Positions 7,910-17,400 of a stretch of 64,000 nucleotides of DNA are shown piece after piece. The notes beneath the pieces are model-generated. The model was not told where the DNA came from and did no database searches. It worked only from the letters and a program-made list of their open reading frames with translations. The DNA comes from DATBSL01 sp963729875. Lineage in GTDB: Bacteria; Acidobacteriota; Vicinamibacteria; Fen-336. Location: positions 62,001 to 126,000 of the forward strand of contig CAVSPR010000010.1 in NCBI GenBank assembly GCA_963729875.1. Reading direction: 5' to 3'. How positions within the stretch are numbered: position 1 is the first letter of the stretch; each line of letters starts with the position of its first letter. Both the position numbers and the translations under genes were made by a program.

Positions 7910-10045
7910 TCAGGGCTTCGCTGCGGCCTTGGCGTCGTCCGTGCCGAAAACGGCGTTGCGCGCGAGGGCCTGCGGGTCCCACGGCGACGGGTCCCCGCCG
8001 AGGTACCGGTGGAACCAGTCGAGGTGGGCGGCGTAGTAGAGGACCATGTCGTACCAGCCGGGCCAGTGCCCCGAGCTCTCGAAGACGACGAGGCGCGAGG
8101 GGACGCCCATCTTCTGCAGGTCGGTGAAGAAGGAGAGCGACTGCGTGTACGGGACGCGGAAGTCCTTCTGCCCGGTGACGACCAGCGTCGGGGTCTTGAA
8201 CCGCGTCACGTACGACGACGGGCTCTGCTTGCGGTAGCCCTCCGGGTTCAGCCACGGGGCTCCCCCGAGGTCCCACTCCGGGAACCACAGCTCCTCGGTC
8301 GAGGAGTACATCGACCGCAGGTCGTAGACGCCCATCATCGAGGCGATGGCCTTGAAGCGATCGGTCTGGCCGGCGAGCCACATCATTGCGTAGCCGCCCC
8401 ACGACCAGCCCATCGCCCCCATCCGGTCCCGGTCCACCCACGGCTGCGCGGCCAGCCAGTCGCTCACCGCCGTCACGTCCTGCATGACCTTGCCGTCCCA
8501 GTCCTTCGAGATGGCCGCGGTGAAGTCCTGGCCCCATCCGGTCGAGCCGTGTGGGTTGGGGAAGGCGACCACGTACCCGGCGCCGGGGTACACCTGCGCG
8601 TCCGGGCGGTACGCGTCGGCCCACTGCATCTGCGGCCCCCCGTGGACGTTCACGATCGCCGGGTACTTCCTCGCGGGGTCGAAGCCGTGCGGCTTGACGA
8701 GCAGCACCTGGATCTTCCGCCCGCTCGGGCTGTCGACGAAGACCTCCTCCATCGGGCGGAAGTCCACCTCGTCGAGGAGGGCCTGGTTCAGGCTCGTCAG
8801 GGCCGTTTCGGAACCCGCGGGGAGAGCCACGCGGTGGAGCTCGGTCGGCTGGTGCATCCGCCGGCGGGCGACGGCCGCCCACGTGCCGTCGGGCGCGATC
8901 TCGAACGCGTCGACGAGGCCGACGCTGGAGACGGCCGTGACCTTCGAGGTGGCGAGGTCGAGGGCGTGGAGCGGCGTCCGGCCCTTCACGTCGGCGGTGA
9001 ACCAGATCCGTTTCCCGTCGGGCGCGAAGCGGAAGGACGTGACCCAGTCGTCGAAGCCCTCGGTGAGGACGCGGCTCGTCCCCGCCGCGCGGTCGTGGAG
9101 GGCCAGCACGAAGCGGTCCGACTCGTAGCCGGGGACGCGCTGCATCCGCCAGGCGATGAAGCGGCCGTCCGGGGAGTACCGCGGCTCGCCGTCCGCCGCG
9201 GTGTTCGCGGCCGTGAGGTTCCGCGGGGAGGCGAGCGCCTCGGGGCTCCCGTCGATCGCGACCGTCCAGAGGTCGACGTTCGTGGAGGTGGCCGGCGCGG
9301 CGTCGCGCTTCGAGGTGAAGACGATCTCCTTGCCTTCGGGGGAGACGTCGTAGTCCCCGCCGCCGCCCACCGAGAAGGCGGGCGAGTCGAAGTCGCCCGG
9401 GGTCAGGTCGCGCGGCGTCGCCTTCGGATCGGCGAGGTCCACCAGGAGGATGTGGGTGCGCTTGCCGTCCTCCCAGGAGTCCCAGTGGCGGAAGAGGAGG
9501 CGGTCGGCGACGTACGCCTTCATCTTCCCCTTCTCCATCGCCTCGTCCTTCTTCCGGTTGCAGGCCGCGTCGGCGCCGCACTCGGGCCAGACCTCGGCGG
9601 TCAGGAGGAGGCGTTTGCCGTCGGGGGTGAACTTGAAGCTGCCCACTCCCCCTGGCACGTCGGTCTTCTTCTCGGCCTCGCCGCCCCCGGTGGGCAGGAA
9701 GAACACCTGGGGGTCTCCCGCGCGCGTGGAGAGGAAGGCGAGGACCGTCCCGTCGGGCGAGAAGGCGGGGCTCGCGTCGCGCTTGTCGGAGAAGGTCAGC
9801 GCGCGGGCGCCCGTCCCGTCCGCGCCCACCCGCCAGAGGTTCGTCTGGCGGCGGATCGCCGGCAGGTCCGTGGTGGTCACCGCGAAGGCGACGCTCCGGC
9901 CGTCGGGCGCGATCGCGGGCTCGGCGACGCCCCGGACGCGGTAGACGTCGGCGATCGTCAGGGCGCGCCGCTCGGCCGCCGCCGGGGACGGGGAGAAGGA
10001 CGCGGCTGCGAGCAGCGCGGCGGCAAGGGCGAGGCTTCGGTTCAT
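7910..10045 (-). CDS. S9 family prolyl oligopeptidase-like peptidase, exported
   Basis: This 711-residue protein has a signal peptide (MNRSLALAAALLAAASFS...AAA). An N-terminal beta-propeller built of WD-like/TolB-like blades follows (repeated APDGRSVAF, SPDGTVLAF, TPDGKRLLL, APDGKRIWF), then a C-terminal alpha/beta-hydrolase. The catalytic serine is in MGWSWGGYAMM, the aspartate in VVTGQKDFRVPY and the histidine in ESSGHWPGWYD, so the triad is complete. It should cut short peptides in the periplasm. ATG 10045 is chosen over an upstream start because the signal peptide begins there. A minus-strand TATCGT box lies at 10099-10104. It converges on the glycosyltransferase gene across a 152-bp gap with no clear terminator. 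Confidence 0.92.
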   Translation of the reverse strand: MNRSLALAAALLAAASFSPSPAAAERRALTIADVYRVRGVAEPAIAPDGRSVAFAVTTTDLPAIRRQTNLWRVGADGTGARALTFSDKRDASPAFSPDGTVLAFLSTRAGDPQVFFLPTGGGEAEKKTDVPGGVGSFKFTPDGKRLLLTAEVWPECGADAACNRKKDEAMEKGKMKAYVADRLLFRHWDSWEDGKRTHILLVDLADPKATPRDLTPGDFDSPAFSVGGGGDYDVSPEGKEIVFTSKRDAAPATSTNVDLWTVAIDGSPEALASPRNLTAANTAADGEPRYSPDGRFIAWRMQRVPGYESDRFVLALHDRAAGTSRVLTEGFDDWVTSFRFAPDGKRIWFTADVKGRTPLHALDLATSKVTAVSSVGLVDAFEIAPDGTWAAVARRRMHQPTELHRVALPAGSETALTSLNQALLDEVDFRPMEEVFVDSPSGRKIQVLLVKPHGFDPARKYPAIVNVHGGPQMQWADAYRPDAQVYPGAGYVVAFPNPHGSTGWGQDFTAAISKDWDGKVMQDVTAVSDWLAAQPWVDRDRMGAMGWSWGGYAMMWLAGQTDRFKAIASMMGVYDLRSMYSSTEELWFPEWDLGGAPWLNPEGYRKQSPSSYVTRFKTPTLVVTGQKDFRVPYTQSLSFFTDLQKMGVPSRLVVFESSGHWPGWYDMVLYYAAHLDWFHRYLGGDPSPWDPQALARNAVFGTDDAKAAAKP

Positions 10046-10111
10046 GGGGTCTTGGCTCCTCCGGGCGGCTTCGCCCGGCTCGGTCCGGATCGACGCGGAC
10101 GATAGCACCGC

Positions 10112-11782
10112 TCAGGTGCGCCGTCCCACCTCCGCGTCGTAGCCGGGGTGGGTCGTGAGGCGCGGGTCCTCGACCGCTCCTCCGACCGTGAAGTGGTAGA
10201 GGTCGCGGAAGCGGTCGTCCCCGAGGCCGAGAGTCTCGTGGACCACGTCGTCGAAGAAGCAGCCGATGCCGGTGCCGCGCAGGCCCGCCGCCTCCGCCTC
10301 GAGGTAGAGGACGTGGCCGAGGAGACCGGCCTCCCAGTGAAGCCACCGGTACCACCAGGGGCCTTCCGCGAGCAAGGCGCCGACGTCGGCGAGCATGGCG
10401 ACGGCGAAAGCCGAGTCGGAAGCGATCTCCTGGTGGCAGCTCGCGAGGCGCGCGAGAGAGCGGGTGTCGCCAGCCTCGAGGAGGAACAGGGACAGGCTCT
10501 CGGGGACAGCCTTCCACGGCGCTCCAGGCGAACGACCGGCGCAGGGCGTCTGCGCAGATCCTCGAGCGCGCCGGGGGCGCGCTCGAGGAGATAGAGCCCG
10601 CGCGCCAGGCCGTCGACCCGGTGGACGAAGAGGACGGGGTGGACGCGCGGGAGACCACGGCAGCACGTCCCACGGCGGGGTGCCGGGTCGCGGAACGAGC
10701 CGGTCGAGCAGGGCGAAGAAGGCCGCGGACGGAAGGCCCGTCTCTGCGTCCATCGCCACGGCGCTGCGGCGCCCGCGGACGAGGCCCACGGCCGATCGCG
10801 CGTCGCTCGGCCGATCGGCCACCGCCGGGAGGGGGGCACCGGGCGGGGTCGAGGAGGGCAGAGACGTCCGTGGCTTGGCAGTGGCGGTCGCCACTTCGGC
10901 GATCGCCGGCCAGTCGACGTGCTCCGGGCTGAGGGCGTTAGGCTCGCCCGACCACGTTCCTCCTCGAAGGGCCTCGATCAGGTCGCCGAGCGCCTCCTCG
11001 ACACGACGTGCCGCGGCGTCGATCTCGCCGGCCGGGGCCACGACCACGAGGCCGTCGGGGTGCTCGCGGTCTCCCGGCGCCAGTGAGGCAGAGTCGCCCT
11101 CGCGGTCGAGGCCGAGGAGCGCGGCCACGTCGTCGTCGCCCGGCGTCTCCAGCAGGCGGGCCGACCAGCCGAGGGCGGCCGCCGCGTAGCGCACCGCGCC
11201 GAGGGCGTGGCCCACGTCGTGCTGGCAGTAGCGGAACGCCCGCTCGCCGTACTTCCAGGCCTCGCGCCAGTGGATCGAGGCGAAGCCGAGCACGAACACG
11301 CCGGGAGGGAGCAGCCCCGCCAGCGCCTCGGGGACGGGCGGCGTCCACCTCCGCTCGAGGACGTGGTCGCGGCTGAGGTAGTGGTGGAGTCCGGCCGGGA
11401 CGCCGCCGGCCCCGGCGACGAGCAGGTATCCCTCGGTCGGGTGGAGGTTCCCGCTCGAGGGGTTGGCGCGCAGCGCCCACCGGGCGCCGCCGTGCTCCTT
11501 CCACGCCGTGATCCCGAGGGCGAGCTCGAGGACGCTCCCGAGCGAGGCGCGGTCGAGGGGGCGCGGGAAGACCGACCCCGGCCGGTGAAGGTCGCCCCAC
11601 GACACCGCAACATCGTCGCCCGCCAAGGGCAGAGGGACGCGCGGCGCTCCCGCGTAGAACCGGAACGGCTCCGGCTGGTTCGCCCAGTCGAGGAGGCCCG
11701 GCCCCCGCGCGTAGCGGCCGGGGTGGTGCGTGCTGCGCTCGTGATAGCGGTGGACCGTCTCGGCCCCGCGCGGCTCGCTCAC
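10112..11782 (-). CDS. SagB-type dehydrogenase (tandem nitroreductase fold; local frame errors)
   Basis: This FMN-dependent dehydrogenase of about 556 residues is in the SagB/ThcOx family and contains two nitroreductase-like halves. The start (ETVHRYHERSTHHPGRYARG) and the flavin-site segment (RANPSSGNLHPTEGYLLV) are typical, as is WHWEAGLLGHVLYLEAEAAGLRGTGIGCFFDD near the C-terminus. Inside the gene (about 10500-10670) the frame shifts and then shifts back; the missing piece reads VHPVLFVHRVDGLARGLYLL in the other frame. In thiazole/oxazole peptides SagB enzymes oxidise azolines to azoles, but no YcaO cyclodehydratase is present here. It diverges by 56 bp from the PqqD gene that opens the peptide-modification locus, which makes it a candidate tailoring oxidase. 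Confidence 0.85.
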   Translation of the reverse strand: MSEPRGAETVHRYHERSTHHPGRYARGPGLLDWANQPEPFRFYAGAPRVPLPLAGDDVAVSWGDLHRPGSVFPRPLDRASLGSVLELALGITAWKEHGGARWALRANPSSGNLHPTEGYLLVAGAGGVPAGLHHYLSRDHVLERRWTPPVPEALAGLLPPGVFVLGFASIHWREAWKYGERAFRYCQHDVGHALGAVRYAAAALGWSARLLETPGDDDVAALLGLDREGDSASLAPGDREHPDGLVVVAPAGEIDAAARRVEEALGDLIEALRGGTWSGEPNALSPEHVDWPAIAEVATATAKPRTSLPSSTPPGAPLPAVADRPSDARSAVGLVRGRRSAVAMDAETGLPSAAFFALLDRLVPRPGTPPWDVLPWSPARPPRPLRPPGRRPGARALSPRARPRRARGSAQTPCAGRSPGAPWKAVPESLSLFLLEAGDTRSLARLASCHQEIASDSAFAVAMLADVGALLAEGPWWYRWLHWEAGLLGHVLYLEAEAAGLRGTGIGCFFDDVVHETLGLGDDRFRDLYHFTVGGAVEDPRLTTHPGYDAEVGRRT

Positions 11783-11813
11783 GCCGGCAGTGTACGCTGC
11801 TGCGGCCCCATGC

Positions 11814-11819
11814 TATCGT
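11814..11819 (+). promoter_or_regulatory. Candidate -10 box for the PqqD-radical SAM genes
   Basis: TATCGT lies 19 bases before the PqqD ATG, inside the 56-bp gap between the divergent SagB and PqqD genes. No good -35 is visible. AGGAGG follows at 11826-11831 as the ribosome site. This is weak evidence based on spacing and a TAnnnT pattern repeated before other genes here. Confidence 0.3.
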
Positions 11820-11838
11820 CCTGACAGGAGGACCTCGG

Positions 11839-12135
11839 ATGGATGAGCGAGGCGGAGCCGTGTACGCGCAGCGGGAGGGGGTCGTCCTGCGCGAGGTCGC
11901 GGGCGAGCACATCCTCGTCCCGATCCGGCGCGACGTCGCGGACCTGAAGGCCATCTTCGCCCTCAACGGGGTCGGGCTCCGGATCTGGGAGCTGCTCGAC
12001 GGGGTGAGGGCCCTCGACGGCGTCCTCGCCGCGCTCGTCGAGCGGTTCGACGTCCCGGCCGAGGAGGCCGCCGCCGACCTCGTCTCCTTCGTGGGCCGTC
12101 TCGAGGCCGCGGGCCTCGTCGAGCGGAGAGGCTGA
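11839..12135 (+). CDS. PqqD-family peptide recognition protein (RRE)
   Basis: This 98-residue protein has the winged-helix PqqD fold: REVAGEHILVPIRRD forms the strands, IFALNGVGLRIWELLDG is the conserved turn and helix, and the C-terminal helix ends FVGRLEAAGLVERRG. PqqD-like domains (RiPP recognition elements) bind the leader of a precursor peptide and present it to a radical SAM partner. The stop is one base before the radical SAM ATG, so the two are certainly co-transcribed, and the likely client peptide is encoded at 13256-13417. The ribosome site AGGAGG precedes the ATG. Family assignment is strong; the partner peptide is inferred from position. Confidence 0.88.
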   Translation: MDERGGAVYAQREGVVLREVAGEHILVPIRRDVADLKAIFALNGVGLRIWELLDGVRALDGVLAALVERFDVPAEEAAADLVSFVGRLEAAGLVERRG

Positions 12136-12136
12136 C

Positions 12137-13223
12137 ATGGCGCCGGTGACCAGCCCGGGCGACGTCGTGAAGGCGCGGCTCGAGGCCATGCTCGACCGGG
12201 CGATGGCCCGAGCGGGTCCCCCTGAACGGCTCGATCGCGATGACGCACCGCTGCCACCTGCGCTGCGTCCACTGCTACCTGGGCTGCGAGCGGCAGGCGC
12301 TGCCCGCGGGGGGGGAGCTCGACGCCGCGTTCTGGTGCTCGGTCATCGACCAGGTGGCGGACGCCGGCTGCCTCGACCTCCTGATCACGGGCGGGGAGCC
12401 GCTGCTGCGCCCCGACTTCGCCGAGGTCTACACGCGGGCCCGGCGAGCGCGGGATCCTGGTGACCGTCTTCACCAACGCCACGCTGATCGACGAGCGGAT
12501 CGTGCGGCTCTTCGAGGAGCTGCCCCCGCAGCTCGTCGAGGTGACGCTCTACGGCGCGTCCGAGGAGGTGTACGAGCGCGTGACGGGCGTCCGGGGCTCG
12601 TACCGGCGCTGCCTCGACGGCGGTGGACGCCCTGCTCGCGCCGCGGCGTCGCGGTCGGCCTCAAGGCCGTGATCCTGAGCGAGAACCAGGACGAGATGGC
12701 CGCGCATGCGGGCGATGGCGAGCGAGCGCGGGGTGTCGTTCCGCGTCGACGCCGCGCTCTTCCCCTGCCGCGACGGGGACCGCGCGCCCGCTCGAGCACC
12801 GGGTCCCGGCCGCGGACGCGGTGGCCATCGAGATGGAGGACGGAGGCTACCTGCGCGGGACGGCCGAGTACTTCCAGCGGATGCGCGGGCTTCCGCCCGA
12901 GAGCAGCTCTTCGCCTGCATGGCGGGCCTCACGGGCTTCCACGTCGACCCGCTGGGGACCCTGCTCCCCTGCCTGATGGTGTGCACGCACGGCTTCGACC
13001 TGCGCCAGGGGCACCTTTCGCGAGGGGTGGGAGACGGTCATCCCGCGCTTCCGCGAGCAGGCGCTCGACCCCGGGGTACGAGTGCCACGAGTGCGAGATG
13101 CGGTTCCTCTGCGGGACCTGCCCGGCGCAGGCCGGCATGGAGACGGGCAGCCCCCACCGGAAGGCCGAGTACCTCTGCCGCCTCGGGGAGGCGCGGCTCG
13201 ACGCCGTCGAGGCGAGAGCTTGA
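12137..13223 (+). CDS. Radical SAM/SPASM peptide maturase (several frameshifts)
   Basis: About 360 residues. The SAM-cluster motif is MTHRCHLRCVHCYLGCE (CX3CX2C), followed by LITGGEPLLRPDF. The C-terminal SPASM segment reads GYECHECEMRFLCGTCPAQA, then YLCRLG, giving cysteines for auxiliary Fe-S clusters; another lies in TLLPCLMV. The frame breaks roughly eight times (near 12220, 12440, 12610, 12640, 12700, 12785, 12905, 13010 and 13070), each explained by one added or lost G or C, for example GCCCGGCGAG where GCCCGCGAG restores the frame. I take these as sequence errors. With PqqD immediately upstream and a small peptide downstream, it most likely installs a radical-made crosslink or modification. 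The exact chemistry cannot be told. Confidence 0.8.
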
Positions 13224-13248
13224 CAAGTGAGCGGGACGCCCTTAGCGT
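13220..13248 (+). promoter_or_regulatory. Strong sigma70-type promoter for the precursor peptide
   Basis: A perfect TTGACA (13220-13225) overlaps the radical SAM stop codon. After exactly 17 bases comes TAGCGT (13243-13248). The precursor ATG is at 13256, just 7 bases past the -10 box, so transcription should start at or within a base or two of the ATG. No Shine-Dalgarno is present. This is the best-formed promoter I noticed in the window. Confidence 0.6.
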
Positions 13249-13255
13249 CTTGCCG

Positions 13256-13417
13256 ATGAAGCCGAAGGAGCGCTACGAGAAGCCCGAGCTGCTCGTCATC
13301 GAGCTGAAGGCGGAGGAAGTCCTCGCCGTCGGCTGCAAGAACGTCGGCCCAGAGTCGGCCGTGGGGACTGCCGCCAACTGCGGCTTCGCGCAGGGCTGCA
13401 ACCGGCGAGGCTCCTAG
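13256..13417 (+). CDS. Putative radical-SAM-modified RiPP precursor peptide
   Basis: The peptide has 53 residues. The N-terminal half is a charged, helical leader-like segment, MKPKERYEKPELLVIELKAE, containing YEKPEL, which fits the YxxPxL motif that PqqD-like proteins bind in lasso peptide leaders. After VLAVG the composition changes to a Gly/Ala/Asn-rich core with three cysteines (positions 27, 42 and 48), and the chain ends in RRGS with a C-terminal serine. Its place between a PqqD/radical SAM pair and an HprK-like kinase, and its own consensus promoter, support a precursor role. Short peptides with a YEKPE start are widespread, so the start motif alone is not proof. Cleavage site and modification are unknown. 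Confidence 0.65.
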   Translation: MKPKERYEKPELLVIELKAEEVLAVGCKNVGPESAVGTAANCGFAQGCNRRGS

Positions 13418-13428
13418 CCTGCACCTGC

Positions 13429-13450
13429 CGGGCTCGCGCCTCGAGGCCCG
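13429..13450 (+). terminator. Stem-loop between precursor and kinase genes
   Basis: CGGGCTCG (13429-13436) can pair with CGAGGCCCG (13442-13450) with one bulged G and a five-base loop. It lies just after the precursor stop and three bases before the kinase GTG. There is no T-run, so it is more likely an attenuator or RNA-stabilising hairpin than a full terminator. Such a hairpin would favour more precursor than kinase. Confidence 0.35.
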
Positions 13451-13453
13451 ATC

Positions 13454-14486
13454 GTGGCGCGCGAGATCCGCCTCTGCCCTGGGCGGCTTCGACTTCCGGC
13501 TCTCGGCCGAGGGCCTCCCGCTCGTCTACGACGCGGACGACGGCCTACCGGTCCTTCGTGCCGCCCGGCCCGGACGCGCCGCCGGCCCGTCGAAACCGTC
13601 CGCGTCCGCTTCGAGGTCTCGCCCCGACCCCTCCTTCGAGGGCCGGACGATCCTCGAGAGCAGCGCGACCTGGTCGGTCCTGGCCCGGGACGGGGAGCGA
13701 GCCGCTCGTCTTCCGCTTCCCCTCCGAGGCCGAGCCGGCCTGGGTGGCGCGCTTCCGGCCCGGGGCCCCGCCGAGGTCTCGGTCGTCTGCTCGCCCCGCT
13801 TCCTCGAGACGGTCGACGGGCACGACCGCCCTGCGGTGCAGCCACTTCCGCTACCCGCTCGACCAGGTCCTCGCGATGTACCTCCTCGGGCGCCGGGGCA
13901 TCATCCTCCACGCGGCGGGAGCGCTCGTCCGCGGCCGGGGCGTCGCCTTCTCCGGGGTGTCCGGGGCGGGCAAGAGCACGCTCACCGGCCTCGCCGCGGG
14001 GCGCCCGGGCTGGGAGCCCCTGAGCGACGACCGGGTGATCGTGCGCGTGGGGGAGGCGGCGCCCACGCTGTGGGGGACGCCCTGGTCCGGAGAGGGAGAG
14101 GTCGCGGAGCACCGCTGCGGCCCGATGGCGTGGCTGCTCTTCCTCGAACAGGGCCGATCCACGAGATCCGCCCCCTCGCCCCTGGCCAGGCCCTGCCCCG
14201 CCTGTTCCAGACGGCCTCGCTGCCCTGGTACGACGCGGAGTACCTCGAGGCGGCCCTCGCCGCCTGCGGCCGGATCGTCGAGGCGATCCCCTGCGGCGTC
14301 CTGACGTTCCGGCCGGAAATCGGCGCGATCGAGGCCGTGGAACGGCTTCTCGGCCGACGGTCGCGACAACCCCAACCCGTTGAGCCCCTGGAGGACTCCC
14401 CCGGCAGGGCCGAGGCTGGCACGAGGCGTGCAACTAGTTGCCAGGGATGGCGTACGCCTGTCCAGAAACGGGACGGCCGACGCTGA
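13454..14486 (+). CDS. HprK-like kinase of the peptide locus (several frameshifts)
   Basis: About 340 residues, begun by GTG 13454. The Walker A P-loop is AFSGVSGAGKSTLTGLAAG, followed by EPLSDDRVIV (Walker B-like) and TLWGTPWSGEGEVAEHRCGP, the order seen in HPr kinase/phosphorylase-like proteins. Family enzymes regulate carbon metabolism, but stand-alone homologues in lasso peptide clusters phosphorylate the C-terminal serine of the precursor. The precursor here ends in serine. There is no HprK N-terminal domain and no HPr gene nearby, which favours the tailoring role. The frame shifts several times between 13480 and 14160, again by single G/C changes. The last 40 residues, after LLGRR, look low in complexity and may be affected by error. 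Confidence 0.72.
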
Positions 14487-14498
14487 GGAGCTGACGTC

Positions 14499-17400
14499 AT
14501 GCGGACCGCCGAATCGGGATTCGAGGCCGTTCCGGGTGGCGCCCTCCGGTGGCTCGCCGCCGCGTGCCTCGTCGCTCCTCGTCCGTCTCGCCGGCCCGCG
14601 CCCAGGTGGCCGCCGGGTACTCCGAGTACTACATCCCCGGCGACGAGACAACATGCGCCTCGTCTTCGACTCCCTGGGCGACGCCGGCGCGAACTACGAC
14701 ATGCACGCCGTGATCGCCGTGACCGCCTGGTCCGCCAACACGACCGTCTACTACGACCACTGGGAGAACGGGTACGACTTCGACCCGGCGAACCCCGAGC
14801 GACCGCGGACGAGAGCGTCGTCCTCGCGAACACCGGCGACCAGCGCGTCTTCGAGTCCGCCAACATCCCGACGAACCCCCGGGGCAACCGGCGACCTACT
14901 ACGACGGCGGCGACCGGATCTACGTGGCCGGCGGCGCGGTCACGGTCACGCGCGCCAGCTGGATCGAGGCGCGGGGCGTGGGCAACCAGCGGCGGCGTGG
15001 GAGATCTACCCCGTCAAGCCCCAGCTCACGACCTACGTCGTCCCCTTCGGCGAGAACCTCGGCTTCGCTCGCCTTCCACCGGGTGTTCGTGCTCATCCAG
15101 GCCACCGCCGACAACACCACGTTCACGGTCGACCTCGACGGCAACGGCACCCCCGACTCCATCGACTGGAACCGCGACGGCGACGCGCGGACCCGGCGAC
15201 ACAGCCGGTCACGCTGCAGAGGGGCCAGACGTTCCTCCTCGACCGGCACGCAGCGCCTGCCCGAGCGGCACGACGCACGCCCGCTCCCGACACCGGCGCC
15301 GTGATCCAGGGCACGCAGACCCTCCAGGTCAAGTTCATCGCCGGGAACCCAGGACAGCAACTACTGCGCGCGCGGGCTCAGCGCCTTCCCGCGGGGCTTC
15401 TGGACGAAGGACTACTACGCCCCGCTCGACCAGCCCACGACCGCGCGACCGGGCAACACCGACTACTACCTCTACAACCCGCACTCCGCGGCCATCACCG
15501 TCAACTGGGAGACCCACGCCGAGCTCCGGGTCCTTCACGATCCCCGCCGGCGACCACCGTCTCGTTCCGGGCGCCGCCGGGGCCCTGCCCGTCGACTCGG
15601 GCCTCTACTTCAAGCGGAAGCGACGTCTTCTGGGGCGTCGGCATCGAGCGACTCGACCGGGGCAGACCTACGAGTGGGGCTACAGCCTGCTGCCCTCGAC
15701 GTTCCTCTACCAGGAGCACTTCCTCGGCTGGGCCCCCGGCGCGATCCCGTCGACACCGCGGGAACCCGGGCAACCAGGACAAGCGGCGTCTTCCTCACCG
15801 TCGCCCAGGACAACACCCGGGTCTTCGTCGACTACGACAACGACGGCACCGCCGACCAGACCTACACGCTGAACCGCCTCCAGACCCAGTACATCTACGA
15901 CCCACGAACCCCGGCGGCGGGGACCTCTCGCGGGCCCACTTCTGGGCGACCGGGCCCTTCACGATGGCCTACGGCGCAGAACGCGGACACCGCGCCCGAC
16001 CAGGCGACTCCGGCGCTGGACCTCGGCTACGTCGCGATCCCCGGCACCGACTTCATCTCCCTCGTGCTCAGGCGTGGACAAGTCGGTGAGCCCGCAGGTC
16101 GTCCCCACGGCCGCCGGGTCGACGGCCACGTTCACGCTCACGGTCAACTCGCAGAAGTACACCGTGGACGGCGTCAACGTCACGGACATCCTGCCGCCGA
16201 GCTGGAGCTACGTCGGGCAGCACCAGCATCACCCTCGCCGGACCAGACGACCATCACCGGCGCCGACCGACCACGATCACCGGTGCCGCGGCCGACCCCG
16301 CGCCGGCACGCTACACCCTGGCGTGGTCGAGCGCGCAGCTGGGCACCGGCGAGCATGGCCGAGAACCAGGAGATCACGATCACGTTCACCGCCCGGACGA
16401 CGGCGGCGCTCGCCGCGGGGACCCTGAGCCAGAACCGGGTGCAGGCCGTCGGCACGCGGACGGTCGGGCGGCCGACGACCCAGACCTTCACGGCCACGGA
16501 CTTCGCCTACGTCGCCTCCGGCGACGCTCGCAGATCACAAGACCTCGAACGCGCCGACGCCCCTGTACCCCGGGCGACACGTTCACCTACACGGTGACGG
16601 TCGACGAACCCGGCCGGACCGGCGTCACGCTGACCGGCGTGTCGCTCTACGACGCCCTGCCGGCCGGCGTGACCTACGTGCCGGGCAGCGGCTCGGCGAC
16701 CTGCGAGCTCACGTCGCAACGTGCGGACCAGTTCGACGACCGCAGCCTACACCAACAACAACGGCACGACGGACCTGGGCCGGCGACTGGACGGAGACGG
16801 ACGCCGGGAGCGGTGCAACCGGCGCGGCCGGGGGATTCGTCTGGGTCACGGGCGGCGCAGCTGCAGTTCCGATACGCTGCACTCGTTCGTGCTGCGACCA
16901 GTTCAACAGCGACGGCAGCTACGCCGGCAACGACGGCTCCGCCACCTGGCAGGACGACTGGACGGAAGCCGACGACGACGGCGCGCAGCAGCGGTGACAT
17001 CCAGATCGCCAACAACCGCGTCGAGTTCCGTGACCGCCACCGACGGCGGGGACGTCGATCACAGCGCACCGCGACGGTCTCGGCGGGCCACTGCGGTCGC
17101 GATCAGCTTCACACCTGCGCGACGCCGGCGGCCTGGACGCCAACGACGACCTCATCGTCGAGTACAGCTCGAACGGCGGCGGCGCCTGGACCACTTTGCG
17201 GACGCTGCGACGGAGGCTCGGCGAACCAGACCGTACACCGACAACGTCACGCTGGACGCCGGCCAACGCCACCGATCATCCTCCGTTTCCGCGCCGAGGA
17301 CGCCATCGAGAACGGCGAGCAGGCGATGCTCGACGACGTGCAGATCAGCTACAACGTCCCGGCCAACGCCGCCGGAGCCCTCGATCCGGCGGACCGCCGA

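Noticed and set aside
6251..10105. A 1,284-codon plus-strand open frame spanning the glycosyltransferase and the S9 peptidase region
   Set aside because: It crosses two real genes on opposite strands and encodes Arg/Pro/Gly-rich nonsense.
13417..13424. AGGCT-CCT-AGCCT hairpin at the precursor stop as a terminator
   Set aside because: The stem is only five base pairs with no T-run; the longer hairpin at 13429-13450 is more credible and is listed instead.
11839..14486. The peptide locus read as a standard lasso peptide cluster
   Set aside because: A YxxPxL leader, PqqD-like protein and HprK-like kinase fit, but there is no asparagine-synthetase-like cyclase or transglutaminase-like protease within the window, and a radical SAM enzyme is present instead.
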